Positions 44,340 through 52,805 of a stretch of 64,000 bases of DNA are shown piece after piece (within the stretch, counting starts at the first letter, position 1; each line of letters begins with the position of its first letter). The translations under genes were made by a program, and so were the position numbers. The notes beneath the pieces are model-generated. The model searched no databases. It was not told the origin of the DNA and worked only from the letters and a program-made list of their open reading frames with translations. The DNA lies in the NCBI RefSeq assembly GCF_014202315.1, contig NZ_JACHGN010000032.1:41093-105092 (forward strand). The letters run 5' to 3'. The DNA is from Thermocatellispora tengchongensis (GTDB taxonomy: Bacteria; Actinomycetota; Actinomycetes; Streptosporangiales; Streptosporangiaceae).

Positions 44340-45836
44340 ATGGGTGCTGATAACTTCGCACGATCTCCCGGGGAGATCCCGGGCGCGTTGTGGGCCGGCA
44401 TCGACATCGGGACCCAGGGCGTACGGGTGCTGATAGCCGACGGCGCGGGGACCGTGCTCGGCACCGGCTCCGCGCCGCTGCGCAGCCGCCGCGGCGGCCC
44501 CGGCCGCCGGCACGAGCAGGACCCCGAGGACTGGTGGCGGGCGGCGTGCGCCGCCTGCGCCGAGGCGACCGCGGGGCTGGACGCCGCCGCCGTGCGCGCC
44601 CTGGCCATCTGCAGCACCTCAGGCACCTTCCTGCTCGCCGACTCCGCCGGCCGGCCGCTGACCCCCGCGCTGATGTACGACGACGACCGCGGCGCCCCGT
44701 ACGCCGAGCGGGTCGCCGCGGCGGGCCGCGAGCTGTGGCACGAGCTCAGCCTGCGCATCCAGGCGTCCTGGCCGCTGCCCAAGCTGCTGTGGCTGGCCGA
44801 GCACGGCCCGCTCGGCGCGGGCGCCCGGGTGCTGCACTCGGCCGACTACCTGGTCGCCCGCCTGTCGGGCGGCCCGGCCGCCACCGACTCCAGCCACGCC
44901 CTCAAGACCGGCTACGACTCGCTGCGTGAGCGCTGGCCGGAGGAGGTGCTGGCCCGGCTCGGCCTGCCCGCCTCGCTGTTCGGCCCGGTCGTGCGCCCCG
45001 GCGCCCGGGTCGCCGCGGTCAGCGCCGAGGCCGCGCGCGCCACCGGCCTGCCCGAGGGCTGCGCGATCGTGGCCGGCATGACCGACGGCTGCGCCGGCCA
45101 GATCGCCGCCGGCGCGCTGGCCCCCGGCAGCGGCGTGTCGGTGCTCGGCACCACGCTGGTGCTCAAGGCCGTCAGCGAGCGGCTGCTGCACGACCCGGCC
45201 GGCGCCGTCTACAGCCACCGCCACCCCGACGGCGGCTGGCTGCCGGGCGGGGCGTCCAACGTGGGGGCGGGCGCGCTCGGCGCGGCGTTCCCCGGGCGCG
45301 ACCTGGCCGAGCTGGACCGGGCCGCGGCGGCGTACGAGCCGGCCGCCGAGATCGTCTACCCGCTCACCGCGCGCGGCGAGCGGTTCCCCTTCTACCGCCC
45401 CGACGCCGAGCCGGTGACCGTGGGCGAGCCGCGCACGGCGGAGGAGCACTACGCGGCCCTGCTGCAGGGCGTCGCGTACGGCGAGCGGCTGGGCCTGGCC
45501 GCGCTCGGCCTGCTCGGCGCCCCGGTGACGCGCCCGCTCGCCCTGATCGGCGGGGCGACCCGCAGCGCGTACTGGTGCCAGCTCCGCGCCGACGTGCTCG
45601 GCGCGCCGGTCGAGATCCCGCGCAACCCCGAGGCCGCCGCCGGCATGGCCGTGCTCGCCGCGGCCTCGGGCGGCTCGCTCACCGAGACGGCGGCGCGCAT
45701 GGTGCCGGCGGGCACGCGGATCGAACCGCGCCCCGACCGCGTCGAACGCTTCGACAAGGGGTTCCGGCGCCTGGTCGAGGCGCTGGCGGAACGCGACTAT
45801 CTCTCCCCGGAACTGGCGGCCAGGGCGGTGGCATGA
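44340..45836 (+). CDS. FGGY-family carbohydrate kinase (xylulokinase-like)
   Basis: Phosphorylates a sugar or sugar alcohol with ATP. The 498-residue protein has the N-terminal phosphate motif GIDIGTQGVRVLIADG near 20, the active-site TDSSHALKTGYDS region near 180, GMTDGCAGQIAAGAL near 245, a GTTLVLK adenosine motif near 265 and the FGGY signature region LIGGATRSAYWCQLRADVLGAPVEIP near 400. Substrate not identifiable from sequence. No good ribosome binding site serves the ATG at 44340; in-frame starts exist at 44250 (GTG) and 44259 (ATG). It diverges from the importer and overlaps the phosphatase gene by ATGA. Confidence 0.87.
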   Translation: MGADNFARSPGEIPGALWAGIDIGTQGVRVLIADGAGTVLGTGSAPLRSRRGGPGRRHEQDPEDWWRAACAACAEATAGLDAAAVRALAICSTSGTFLLADSAGRPLTPALMYDDDRGAPYAERVAAAGRELWHELSLRIQASWPLPKLLWLAEHGPLGAGARVLHSADYLVARLSGGPAATDSSHALKTGYDSLRERWPEEVLARLGLPASLFGPVVRPGARVAAVSAEAARATGLPEGCAIVAGMTDGCAGQIAAGALAPGSGVSVLGTTLVLKAVSERLLHDPAGAVYSHRHPDGGWLPGGASNVGAGALGAAFPGRDLAELDRAAAAYEPAAEIVYPLTARGERFPFYRPDAEPVTVGEPRTAEEHYAALLQGVAYGERLGLAALGLLGAPVTRPLALIGGATRSAYWCQLRADVLGAPVEIPRNPEAAAGMAVLAAASGGSLTETAARMVPAGTRIEPRPDRVERFDKGFRRLVEALAERDYLSPELAARAVA

Positions 45837-46426
45837 TGACGATCTTCCTTTCCCGGCACGGGCGTACGGACTGGAGCGTGCGGGGCCTGTACACGGGCGT
45901 GACCGACGTCGAGCTCGACGAGACCGGGCACGAGCAGGCGGCCCGGCTGGCCCGCTGGGCCGGTACGGCCGGGCTGACCGCGGTGGTGTCCTCGCCGATG
46001 ATCCGGGCGGTGCAGACGGCCACCGGCGCCGCGGAGGCGGCCGGGGTGCCGCTGCGCACCGACGCCCGGCTGCGCGAGCTGGACTTCGGCGTCGCCGAGG
46101 GCCTGCCGCGCGGCGAGATCGACCCGGACGTGATGGCCGCCTTCGAGGCCGACCCGGTGGCGAACTTCCTGCCCGGCGGCGAGGACCCCATCCGGGCGGC
46201 CGAGCGGGTGACCGCCTGCCTGGGCGAGCTGGCCGCCGAGGCGGGGCCGGTGCTCGTGGTCGCCCACAACACGATCCTGCGCCTGGCGCTGTGCGGGCTG
46301 CTCGGGATTCCGCTGGCCGACTACCGTAGGCGGCTGCCGCTCGTGGAGCACGACGCGGTGACCGAGCTGCGGCCGTACCCGGGCGGAATGGCGCTGCGCC
46401 GGTTCAACGCGCCGCTGGGCCCCTGA
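45833..46426 (+). CDS. Histidine phosphatase (phosphoglycerate mutase-like)
   Basis: A 197-residue phosphatase of the RHG superfamily. The catalytic RHGRTDW motif is at residues 8-14, a second Arg in SSPMIRAVQTA near 57, the acid Glu in LRELDFGVAEG near 80 and the second His in VVAHNTILRLAL near 142. It most likely dephosphorylates a sugar phosphate; its fixed position between a kinase and a regulator points to the same pathway. Two ATG codons stand in tandem; the first overlaps the kinase stop. Confidence 0.9.
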   Translation: MMTIFLSRHGRTDWSVRGLYTGVTDVELDETGHEQAARLARWAGTAGLTAVVSSPMIRAVQTATGAAEAAGVPLRTDARLRELDFGVAEGLPRGEIDPDVMAAFEADPVANFLPGGEDPIRAAERVTACLGELAAEAGPVLVVAHNTILRLALCGLLGIPLADYRRRLPLVEHDAVTELRPYPGGMALRRFNAPLGP

Positions 46427-46562
46427 GGGCGGTTAGGATGCGCGGGCGGCGGGAGATCGGCACACGGCAGAGGATCGTGACGGACGTGCGAACGAGGGAA
46501 CCTGCTCAGCCTCGTCCCGCCCGCCCAGATGACGGAGCAGGGCCGGGATCCGAGTGGGGCGA

Positions 46563-47348
46563 ATGAGCATGCGACAGCAGGCGGTGGGCGCCGCCGCGCG
46601 CAGGCAGGCGATGGCCGAGCACGTCATGCGGCAGGGCTCGGCGTCGGTGACCGAGCTGGCCGACACCTTCGGGGTCAGCGTGATGACCGTGCACCGCGAC
46701 CTGGACGAGCTGGAGCGCCAGGGCATGGTGCGCAAGTTCCGCGGCGGCGCCACCGCCCAGGCGTCCAGCGTGTTCGAGAGCAACATCGTCTACCGGCTGA
46801 CCGCCAATCAGGAGGAGAAGGAGGCCATCGCCCGGCACGTCGTGCGGATGATCGAGCCCGGCAGCTCGGTCATGCTGGACGACTCCACCACCGCCCTGGC
46901 CGTGGCCCGCCACATCGGCGAGGTCACCCCGCTGACCGTGGTCACCAACTTCCTGGAGGGCATCAAGCTGCTCACCGGCGTGGGCGGGGTGCGGCTGATC
47001 GCCCTGGGCGGCGAGTACCACCCGACCCACGACTCCTTCCTCGGCGTGGCCTGCGTGGACGCGGTGGAGGCGATGAGCACCGACCTGGTGATCGTCTCGA
47101 CCTCCGCGATCTCCGACCGGTACGCCTTCCACCAGGAGCAGGAGATCGTCCTGGTCAAGCGGGCCATGCTGAACTCCGGCACCCGCCGGGTCCTGGCCAT
47201 CGACCACAGCAAGCTGGAGCGCGTGGCCCTGCACCGGGTGGCCCCGCTGGACTCCTTCGACCTGATCGTGGTGGACGGCCGCGCCCCCGCGAGCGCCATC
47301 GACCGCCTGCGCGAGCGCCACCTCAACGTAGAGGTCGCCGAGCTCTGA
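46563..47348 (+). CDS. DeoR-family transcriptional regulator
   Basis: A 261-residue sugar-phosphate-responsive repressor. The HTH lies at about 15-58 (ASVTELADTFGVSVMTVHRDLDELERQGMVRKFRGGA). The DeoRC effector domain follows, with NIVYRLTANQEEKEAIARHV, DDSTTALAVA and ALGGEYHPTHDSFLG. Such proteins sense phosphorylated sugar intermediates made by the kinases they control. Likely targets are the two kinase/dehydrogenase units and the divergent importer, which share TGTTAAAT half-sites (inference). GTG 46554 is an alternative start. The 3' end carries an 18-bp tandem duplication over the stop codon. Confidence 0.9.
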   Translation: MSMRQQAVGAAARRQAMAEHVMRQGSASVTELADTFGVSVMTVHRDLDELERQGMVRKFRGGATAQASSVFESNIVYRLTANQEEKEAIARHVVRMIEPGSSVMLDDSTTALAVARHIGEVTPLTVVTNFLEGIKLLTGVGGVRLIALGGEYHPTHDSFLGVACVDAVEAMSTDLVIVSTSAISDRYAFHQEQEIVLVKRAMLNSGTRRVLAIDHSKLERVALHRVAPLDSFDLIVVDGRAPASAIDRLRERHLNVEVAEL

Positions 47349-47372
47349 GATAACGCCGAGCTCTGAGATAAC
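47337..47372. repeat. Perfect 18-bp tandem duplication spanning the deoR-type stop codon
   Basis: GCCGAGCTCTGAGATAAC occurs at 47337-47354 and again at 47355-47372. The first copy carries the functional TGA. Confidence 0.85.
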
Positions 47373-47380
47373 ACTGCACC

Positions 47381-47410
47381 TGTTAAATATCACAGCAGTG
47401 GTGGTAGCGT
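47381..47410 (+). promoter_or_regulatory. Promoter/operator region of the dehydrogenase-kinase operon
   Basis: TGTTAAATATCACA (47381-47394) is an imperfect palindrome with TGT/ACA ends and shares TGTTAAAT with the 44208 site. TAGCGT (47405-47410) is the likely -10 box, 8 nt before the ATG at 47419. Confidence 0.5.
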
Positions 47411-47418
47411 CTGGCGGC

Positions 47419-48486
47419 ATGTCGGGAGATGTGTTGAAGGTGCTTGCCGCGGGCGACCACTTCGTGCGGCCGGGCGCCGTCGCGGAGGCGATCCGGGCCG
47501 AGCTGGGCGGGCGCGCCTCGGTGCGCGAGCTGACGGGGCCCTGGCCGATCGAGCCGTTCGGGCCGGTCGCGGAGGTGCACGAGGCGTCCGGGGACGAGGA
47601 CGAGCTGATCGCCGCCCTCGACGGCGCCGAGGTCGCGGTGACGCAGATGGCGCCGTTCACCGAGCGGGTGCTCGCCGCGGCCCCCGCACTGCGGCTCGTG
47701 GTGGTGACCCGGGGCGGCCCGGTCAACGTCAACCTGGCCGCCGCCGAGGCCCGGGGCGTCGAGGTCCGCTCCACGCCGGGCCGCAACGCGCCCGCCGCCG
47801 CCGAGCTGGCCGTGGCGCTGACCCTGGGCGCGCTGCGCCGCCTCGCCCAGGTGGACGCCACCATGCGGGCGGGCGAGTGGCGCTCCGACCTGTACGCCTA
47901 CGACGCCTGCGGTGGCGAGCTGTCCGGCGCCGAGGTCGGGGTGGTCGGCTTCGGCGCGATCGGCCGCCGCGTGGCCGCGGTGTTCGAGGCGCTGGGCGCC
48001 CGGGTGCTGGTGCACGACCCGTTCGCCGCGCCCCCGCCGTCCATGGAGCAGGTCAAGCTGCCCGACCTGCTGGCCCGCTCGCGGGTCGTCAGCCTGCACG
48101 CCCGGCTCACACCGGAGACCCGGCACATGATCGGCGCTTCCGAGCTGGCGCTCATGCCGCGCGACGCCGTCCTGGTCAACACCGCCCGCGGTGCCCTGGT
48201 GGACACCGAGGCGCTGACCGAGGCCCTGACCTCGGGCCGGCTGGCCGGGGCCGCCCTGGACGTCTACGACCCCGAGCCCCTGCCCGCGGATCATCCCCTG
48301 CGTGCCCTGCCCAACGTCCTGCTCACCCCGCACCTCGCCGGGGCCACCAGGCAGACCGCCGACCGCGCCGTGGCCATGGCCGCGCGCGAGGTCGCCGCGT
48401 ACTACGCCGCGACCAGGCAGGGCCGTGACGAGGGCCGCGACGAGAGCCGCGACCAGGGCCGCGACCGGGAAGGCCGGACGGCGTGA
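47419..48486 (+). CDS. D-isomer-specific 2-hydroxyacid dehydrogenase family protein
   Basis: Oxidises or reduces a 2-hydroxy acid with NAD(P). The 355-residue protein has the Rossmann motif GFGAIG near 176, preceded by a conserved substrate-domain segment VVVTRGGPVNVNLAAAEARGVEV near 95. The catalytic triad regions are VNTARGALVD (Arg, near 255), DVYDPEPLP (Glu, near 280) and PHLAGATRQT (His, near 306). Residues 335-355 are a charged DEGRDESRDQGRDR tail. It overlaps kinase 2 by GTGA. The pairing of a 2-hydroxyacid dehydrogenase with an FGGY kinase suggests oxidation to, or from, an aldonate-like intermediate (inference). Confidence 0.88.
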   Translation: MSGDVLKVLAAGDHFVRPGAVAEAIRAELGGRASVRELTGPWPIEPFGPVAEVHEASGDEDELIAALDGAEVAVTQMAPFTERVLAAAPALRLVVVTRGGPVNVNLAAAEARGVEVRSTPGRNAPAAAELAVALTLGALRRLAQVDATMRAGEWRSDLYAYDACGGELSGAEVGVVGFGAIGRRVAAVFEALGARVLVHDPFAAPPPSMEQVKLPDLLARSRVVSLHARLTPETRHMIGASELALMPRDAVLVNTARGALVDTEALTEALTSGRLAGAALDVYDPEPLPADHPLRALPNVLLTPHLAGATRQTADRAVAMAAREVAAYYAATRQGRDEGRDESRDQGRDREGRTA

Positions 48487-49940
48487 TCGTCGGGATCGAC
48501 GTCGGCACGTCCGTGGCCAAGGCCGTGGCCGTGACCGAGGACGGAGAGGTCGCCGCGGCCGAGTCGCGGCCGATCTCGCTGCTGCACCCCGCCCCCGGCC
48601 GCGTGGAGCAGGACGCCGACGAGGTCGTGGCCGCGGTGCGGGAGGTGGTGGCGCGGCTCGGCCTGCCCCGGGCGCCCGCGGCGGTGGGCGTCACCGGGCA
48701 GGGCGACGGGTTGTGGCCGCTGGACGCCGCGGGCGCGCCGGTCGCCCCCGCGATCTCCTGGCTGGACGGGCGCGCCGGGCCGGTCGTGGCCGAGTGGCGG
48801 CGCTCCGGGCTGTTCGCCGAGCTGTACGCCCGCACCGGCAACGCGCCCTTCCCCGGCGCGGGCGCGCCGCTGCTGGCCTGGCTGGACCGCGAGGACCCGG
48901 CCCTGCTCGACGGCCCCATGGCCACCGCCGCCCGGTGCAAGGACATGGTCATGCAGCGCCTCACCGGCGTCCGGGCCACCGACGTCTCCGACGCCTCCAA
49001 CCTGTTCACCGACACCCGGGCGCGGCGGCGCGACCCCGGGCTGCTCGGGCTGTGCGGGCTCGGCCACCGGGCCGGGCTGCTGCCGCCGGTGGCCGAGGAC
49101 CTGCCGGCGGGGGAGTCGCGCGAGGCGCTGGGCGGCGTGCCGGCGGGCACGCCGGTGGCGGCCGGGCCGTACGACCTGCCGGCCTGCGCCATCGGCGCGG
49201 GCGTCACCGCGCCCGGCGACGGGCTGCTGATCATCGGCACCACGCTCGCCTGCCTGGTCGCGCGGGACGACGCCGGTGCGGGCGGGCCCGAGCCCGCCGG
49301 GCAGACCCTGTGCGTGCCCGGAGGCGGCTGGCTGCGCGCCATGCCCGCGATGACCGGCACCGCGGCGCTGGACTGGGTGCTGCGCCTCGTGGGGGCCGCG
49401 CACGGCGACCTCGACGCGCTGCTCGCGCAGAGCCCTCCGGGCGCCAACGGCGTGCGATTCCTGCCGTACCTGTCGCCGGCGGGGGAGCGCGCCCCGTTCG
49501 TGGACCCGCGCGTACGCGGCCGCATCGACGGCCTTGAGCTGGCCAGGAGCCGGGCCGACGTGGTCCGGGCCGCCTGCGAGGGCCTGGCGTACGCCGCCCG
49601 GCACTGCTTCGAGGCCGCCGGGCTGAGCGGCGAGGTCGCGGTGTGCGGCGGCGGCACCGGCTCGGCGGCCTGGGCCCGGATCTTCGCCGACGTGATCGGC
49701 CGCCCGCTGCGGGTCGCCCGCGGCCCCGAGGTGGGCGCCCGGGGCGCCGCCCTGGCCGCCGCGCGCCGCTTCGGCGTGGCGGTGGACGAGGCGGCCTGGA
49801 CCGCCGGCACACGGGCGTACGAGCCGAGCCCGCGCCGCGACGCCGCCGGCCACGACGAGCGCTACGCCCGCTACCTGGCCGACGTGGCCCGTCTCCGCGA
49901 GGACGCCGACCGGTCGATGCGATGTCACCGAGATTTCTAA
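48483..49940 (+). CDS. FGGY-family carbohydrate kinase (L-xylulokinase/erythritol-kinase-like)
   Basis: A 485-residue sugar kinase. It shows GIDVGTSVAKAVAV at residues 4-17, TGQGDGLWPLD near 70, AISWLDGRAGPVV near 91, the IGTTLACLVA adenosine motif near 257 and CGGGTGSAAWARIFADVIGRPLRVA near 385. The GDGLW motif is usual in the L-xylulokinase/erythritol kinase branch, which makes a C4-C5 substrate plausible but not certain. It is clearly different from kinase 1 in the same locus. The GTG start overlaps the dehydrogenase stop. Codon use is normal. Confidence 0.87.
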   Translation: MIVGIDVGTSVAKAVAVTEDGEVAAAESRPISLLHPAPGRVEQDADEVVAAVREVVARLGLPRAPAAVGVTGQGDGLWPLDAAGAPVAPAISWLDGRAGPVVAEWRRSGLFAELYARTGNAPFPGAGAPLLAWLDREDPALLDGPMATAARCKDMVMQRLTGVRATDVSDASNLFTDTRARRRDPGLLGLCGLGHRAGLLPPVAEDLPAGESREALGGVPAGTPVAAGPYDLPACAIGAGVTAPGDGLLIIGTTLACLVARDDAGAGGPEPAGQTLCVPGGGWLRAMPAMTGTAALDWVLRLVGAAHGDLDALLAQSPPGANGVRFLPYLSPAGERAPFVDPRVRGRIDGLELARSRADVVRAACEGLAYAARHCFEAAGLSGEVAVCGGGTGSAAWARIFADVIGRPLRVARGPEVGARGAALAAARRFGVAVDEAAWTAGTRAYEPSPRRDAAGHDERYARYLADVARLREDADRSMRCHRDF

Positions 49941-49946
49941 CGTGAT

Positions 49947-49976
49947 AGCTTGGTAAGAACTCACCAAGCTTGGTAA
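49947..49976 (+). promoter_or_regulatory. Composite operator with direct and inverted repeats
   Basis: AGCTTGGTAA occurs twice (49947-49956 and 49967-49976), exactly 20 bp apart. AGCTTGGT and ACCAAGCT (49963-49970) also form an inverted repeat, and CCAAGCTTGG (49964-49973) is a 10-bp palindrome. It stands directly in front of the decayed discoidin-domain gene. Confidence 0.7.
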
Positions 49977-49980
49977 AGGT

Positions 49981-50304
49981 GTGGTCTCCGTGGCCCCGCT
50001 CGACCCTCCCGCGTCTGGCCCGGCACCTTCGACATCGCCCGTGTGGACCTCTGCACCCTGGACACCGAGCGCCACCCGGCCACCAGGTACGGCCTGCGCG
50101 ACCGGGACGTGCGGGCCGGCGGCGAGCGGCGCACCGTCGCCCAGCAACACGGCCGGCATGGTCCGCTCGGAGTTCCCGGCCGTGACGGCCGACGCCGTCC
50201 GCATTCTGGGGTCCAACAGCGGCGACTACAGCCGCATCATCGAGGTCGAGGTCTTCTCCTGCCCCGCCGGCCCCGGCGGCCGGTGGGGGCCGCCGGGGCC
50301 GTGA
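49981..50304 (+). pseudogene. Remnant of a gene ending in an F5/8-type (discoidin) carbohydrate-binding domain
   Basis: A GTG at 49981 follows the operator, but only a few codons of a normal start remain. From 50013 one frame reads GTFDIARVDLCTLDTERHPATRYGLRDRDV, and after a frame change near 50140-50155 another reads SNTAGMVRSEFPAVTADAVRILGSNSGDYSRIIEVEV. Together these are the two halves of a discoidin-like domain of the kind found at the C-terminus of secreted glycoside hydrolases. The gene has probably lost its middle by deletion and then its frame. The intact operator suggests recent decay. Confidence 0.65.
50268..50301. terminator. 14-bp stem-loop between convergent genes
   Basis: CGGCCCCGGCGGCC (50268-50281) pairs perfectly with GGCCGCCGGGGCCG (50288-50301) around a 6-nt loop, 7 bp beyond the VIT/VWA gene stop. 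Confidence 0.75.
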
Positions 50305-50308
50305 CGGC

Positions 50309-52756
50309 TCAGCGCTTCCAGAAGGCGCGGCGCGTGCGGGGCTGCTCGGGCCGGCGGGCCGCCCCGGCGCCGCCGGGGTCCTCGGTGAGCGCGGTGAGCA
50401 GGCGTACCGTGCGCTCCCACAGGCCCGGCAGGTCGGCGCCGGGCCGCTCGGCCTCGGCCAGGTCGGCGGCCAGGGCCGACAGCTCCGCGTGACCGCCCAG
50501 GTACACCGCCAGTGCGGCCAGCCTGCTGCCCAGGTCGGCGAGGAGGCTCAGCCGCACGGGCGCGGGCAGCGACTCGGCCGCGCGCAGCCGGTCCAGCTCG
50601 GCGGCGAGCTGCGGGCGCACCGCGTCCAGGGGGTGCGGGACCGGACGGGCTGAGCCGCGGCCCGGCGCGAACATGCGCCCGCGCGGGCGCGGGGCCGGGT
50701 ACGCCGCCATCGGCGCGGGGGCCGGGGGCGGCACGGGTCCTCCGGCGACCGGCGGCGGCCCACCGGGGGCGGGCCCGCCGGACACGGCCCCGCCGCCGGC
50801 GTCGGACGCCAGCATCTCCGGGGCCCCGCCGAAGGACGCCGCCACCGCGCCCGCCGCGAACGACATCGGCATCGCCGCGGGCGCCCCCGGCGGCTCCCAG
50901 CCGCTCGGCGGCTCCACGGGCTGCACGACCCGGTGCTGCGGCCCGCCCTCGGCCACCACCTTGGTGTCCACGGCCACGAACGCGGTGAACCGGCACAGCA
51001 CGCCGTACTTCAGCGAGGTGTCCACGATCGCCTGCTCCAGGGAGCGCTCGCCGACCGCGTACCGGTCCTCCAGCTCGCGCAGGTGCGCGCGGGCCCAGAT
51101 CGCGCGGACCGCCGCGTTCGCCGACACCGTGCCGGCGACGCGCCGCTCCCACGGCTGCCCGTCGGCGGCCAGCCCGCGTACGGTGAGCGCCGCCCCGTCG
51201 GCGCCCGCCTGCGCCGAGTAGCGGCCCGAGACCGTCAGCGGCACGCCGGAGAACAGCGAGCCCAGGCGCGTCACGCTCCCGGCCACCAGGTCCACGCCCT
51301 CGGCCTTCAGCGCCAGGTCGGTGACCAGCGGCGCGCCGATGCGCCGGTGGATGTGCTCCATCGCCTCGTCCAGCCGGTCCTCCGACTCCACCAGCTCGCA
51401 CCGGCCCGCGCCCAGCATCGCCAGGCGGCCCAGGAACCCGGCGTTGACCGCCCGGTCGATGCCCACCGTGTGCACGCGCGCCCCGGAAAGGCCCGCGCCC
51501 ACGCGCTCCAGGATCTGGTCCTCGTTGCCGACCTGCCCGTCGGTGACCAGCACCAGCACCCGCTCCCGGGCCGGCTCGGCGCCGCCGAGCAGCCTGAGCG
51601 CCTGCTCCAGCGGGGCCAGCAGCTCGGTGCCGCCCCGGGCCTCCAGCCGCGCCAGGTGCTCCACCGCGCGGTAGCGGTTGCGGTCGTTCGCCTCGGCCAG
51701 GCCCTCGGGCAGCCGCTCGGGCCGCTCCACGACGCTGTCGAAGGACAGCACCGCGAACCGGTCGCCGGAGGTGAGCGTGTCCACGATCCGGGCCGCCGCC
51801 CGCCGGGCCGCGACCATCTTCCAGCCGCCCATGCTGCCCGAGCGGTCCAGCAGCAGTACGACGTCGCGCGGCGCCCGCGTCTGCGGCGCCTCCGGCGGCA
51901 TCACGGTCAGCGAGAACGTGCCCGCGCTCCGCTCCTGCTCGTCGGGCACCAGCACCAGCGAGGTGGAGGCGGCGAAGGACAGGCGCAGGATGAAGTCGCG
52001 GTCCAGGCGCTCGCCCGGATCCAGCCGCACCGTCGCGGCCTCGCCGGTGCGCTCCTCCCGTACGACGTGCAGGCTGGAGCGCATCTCACGCAGGTCGAGC
52101 CCGGCCGGGTCCACGTTCACGGTCAGCGACAGATCGACCGGGTTGGGGAAGCCGGGCAGCAGCACCGGGGGAGTGATGCGGGACGCGTCCGGCACCGCGT
52201 CGGTGTCGGGCGCCGTGCCGTCGCCGGCCTGGTCGTCGCCGAGCGGCGCGCCCGGGATGTAACGCGGGGCGACCACGAGCGGGAAGCGGAAGGTGGCCGC
52301 GCCGTCCTCGTACGGCAGCGGCTGGCTGAGCGTCAGCCGTACCAGCACCTTCTCGCCCGGCACGATGTTGCCCACCCTGATGGTGAACACGTCGGGCCGC
52401 TCCTCCTCGGCGATGGCCGCCCGCCTGCCCTCGGAGACGGCCCGGTCGTAGTCGGCCCGCGCCTGGCCGCGCTCCTTGAGCAGGCCCTCGATGACCCGGT
52501 CCTCGGCCTCCATGCGGAAGCCGGTGACCGCGGCCCGGTCGGGCAGCGGGAAGATGTACGTCGCCTCCAGCGGCACGTCGTAGGGGTTGCGGAAGCCCTG
52601 GACCACCTCGACCCCGGCGATCAGCCCGGCGACGTCGGCGGTGACGTCCACGCTCTGCAACGGCAGATTGCCGCGCTCGGTGCTCAGCGCGCCCAGCCCG
52701 GCGTCGGGCAGCGGCCGGCACTCGTCCGGCTTGAGCGAAGTGATGGGCACGGTCAT
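50309..52756 (-). CDS. VIT and VWA domain protein
   Basis: An 815-residue protein with the layout of inter-alpha-trypsin-inhibitor heavy chains. The VIT domain is at about 30-155 (DVTADVAGLIAGVEVVQGFRNPYDVPLEATYIFPLP). The VWA domain is at about 297-470, with the MIDAS motif DRSGS at 304-308 and later TDGQVGNEDQI. A Pro/Gly/Ala-rich stretch follows (about 640-720), then a helical C-terminal domain (about 730-815). No signal peptide or membrane helix is visible, so a cytosolic, metal-dependent scaffold role is likely. GGGAG precedes the ATG. It lies 49 bp after the MerR gene on the same strand and is probably its target. Confidence 0.88.
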   Translation of the reverse strand: MTVPITSLKPDECRPLPDAGLGALSTERGNLPLQSVDVTADVAGLIAGVEVVQGFRNPYDVPLEATYIFPLPDRAAVTGFRMEAEDRVIEGLLKERGQARADYDRAVSEGRRAAIAEEERPDVFTIRVGNIVPGEKVLVRLTLSQPLPYEDGAATFRFPLVVAPRYIPGAPLGDDQAGDGTAPDTDAVPDASRITPPVLLPGFPNPVDLSLTVNVDPAGLDLREMRSSLHVVREERTGEAATVRLDPGERLDRDFILRLSFAASTSLVLVPDEQERSAGTFSLTVMPPEAPQTRAPRDVVLLLDRSGSMGGWKMVAARRAAARIVDTLTSGDRFAVLSFDSVVERPERLPEGLAEANDRNRYRAVEHLARLEARGGTELLAPLEQALRLLGGAEPARERVLVLVTDGQVGNEDQILERVGAGLSGARVHTVGIDRAVNAGFLGRLAMLGAGRCELVESEDRLDEAMEHIHRRIGAPLVTDLALKAEGVDLVAGSVTRLGSLFSGVPLTVSGRYSAQAGADGAALTVRGLAADGQPWERRVAGTVSANAAVRAIWARAHLRELEDRYAVGERSLEQAIVDTSLKYGVLCRFTAFVAVDTKVVAEGGPQHRVVQPVEPPSGWEPPGAPAAMPMSFAAGAVAASFGGAPEMLASDAGGGAVSGGPAPGGPPPVAGGPVPPPAPAPMAAYPAPRPRGRMFAPGRGSARPVPHPLDAVRPQLAAELDRLRAAESLPAPVRLSLLADLGSRLAALAVYLGGHAELSALAADLAEAERPGADLPGLWERTVRLLTALTEDPGGAGAARRPEQPRTRRAFWKR

Positions 52757-52805
52757 GAGGTGCTCCCTTCGAGGGCGACCGTTTCGTCGGTATCGGGTCT
52801 GCGGG

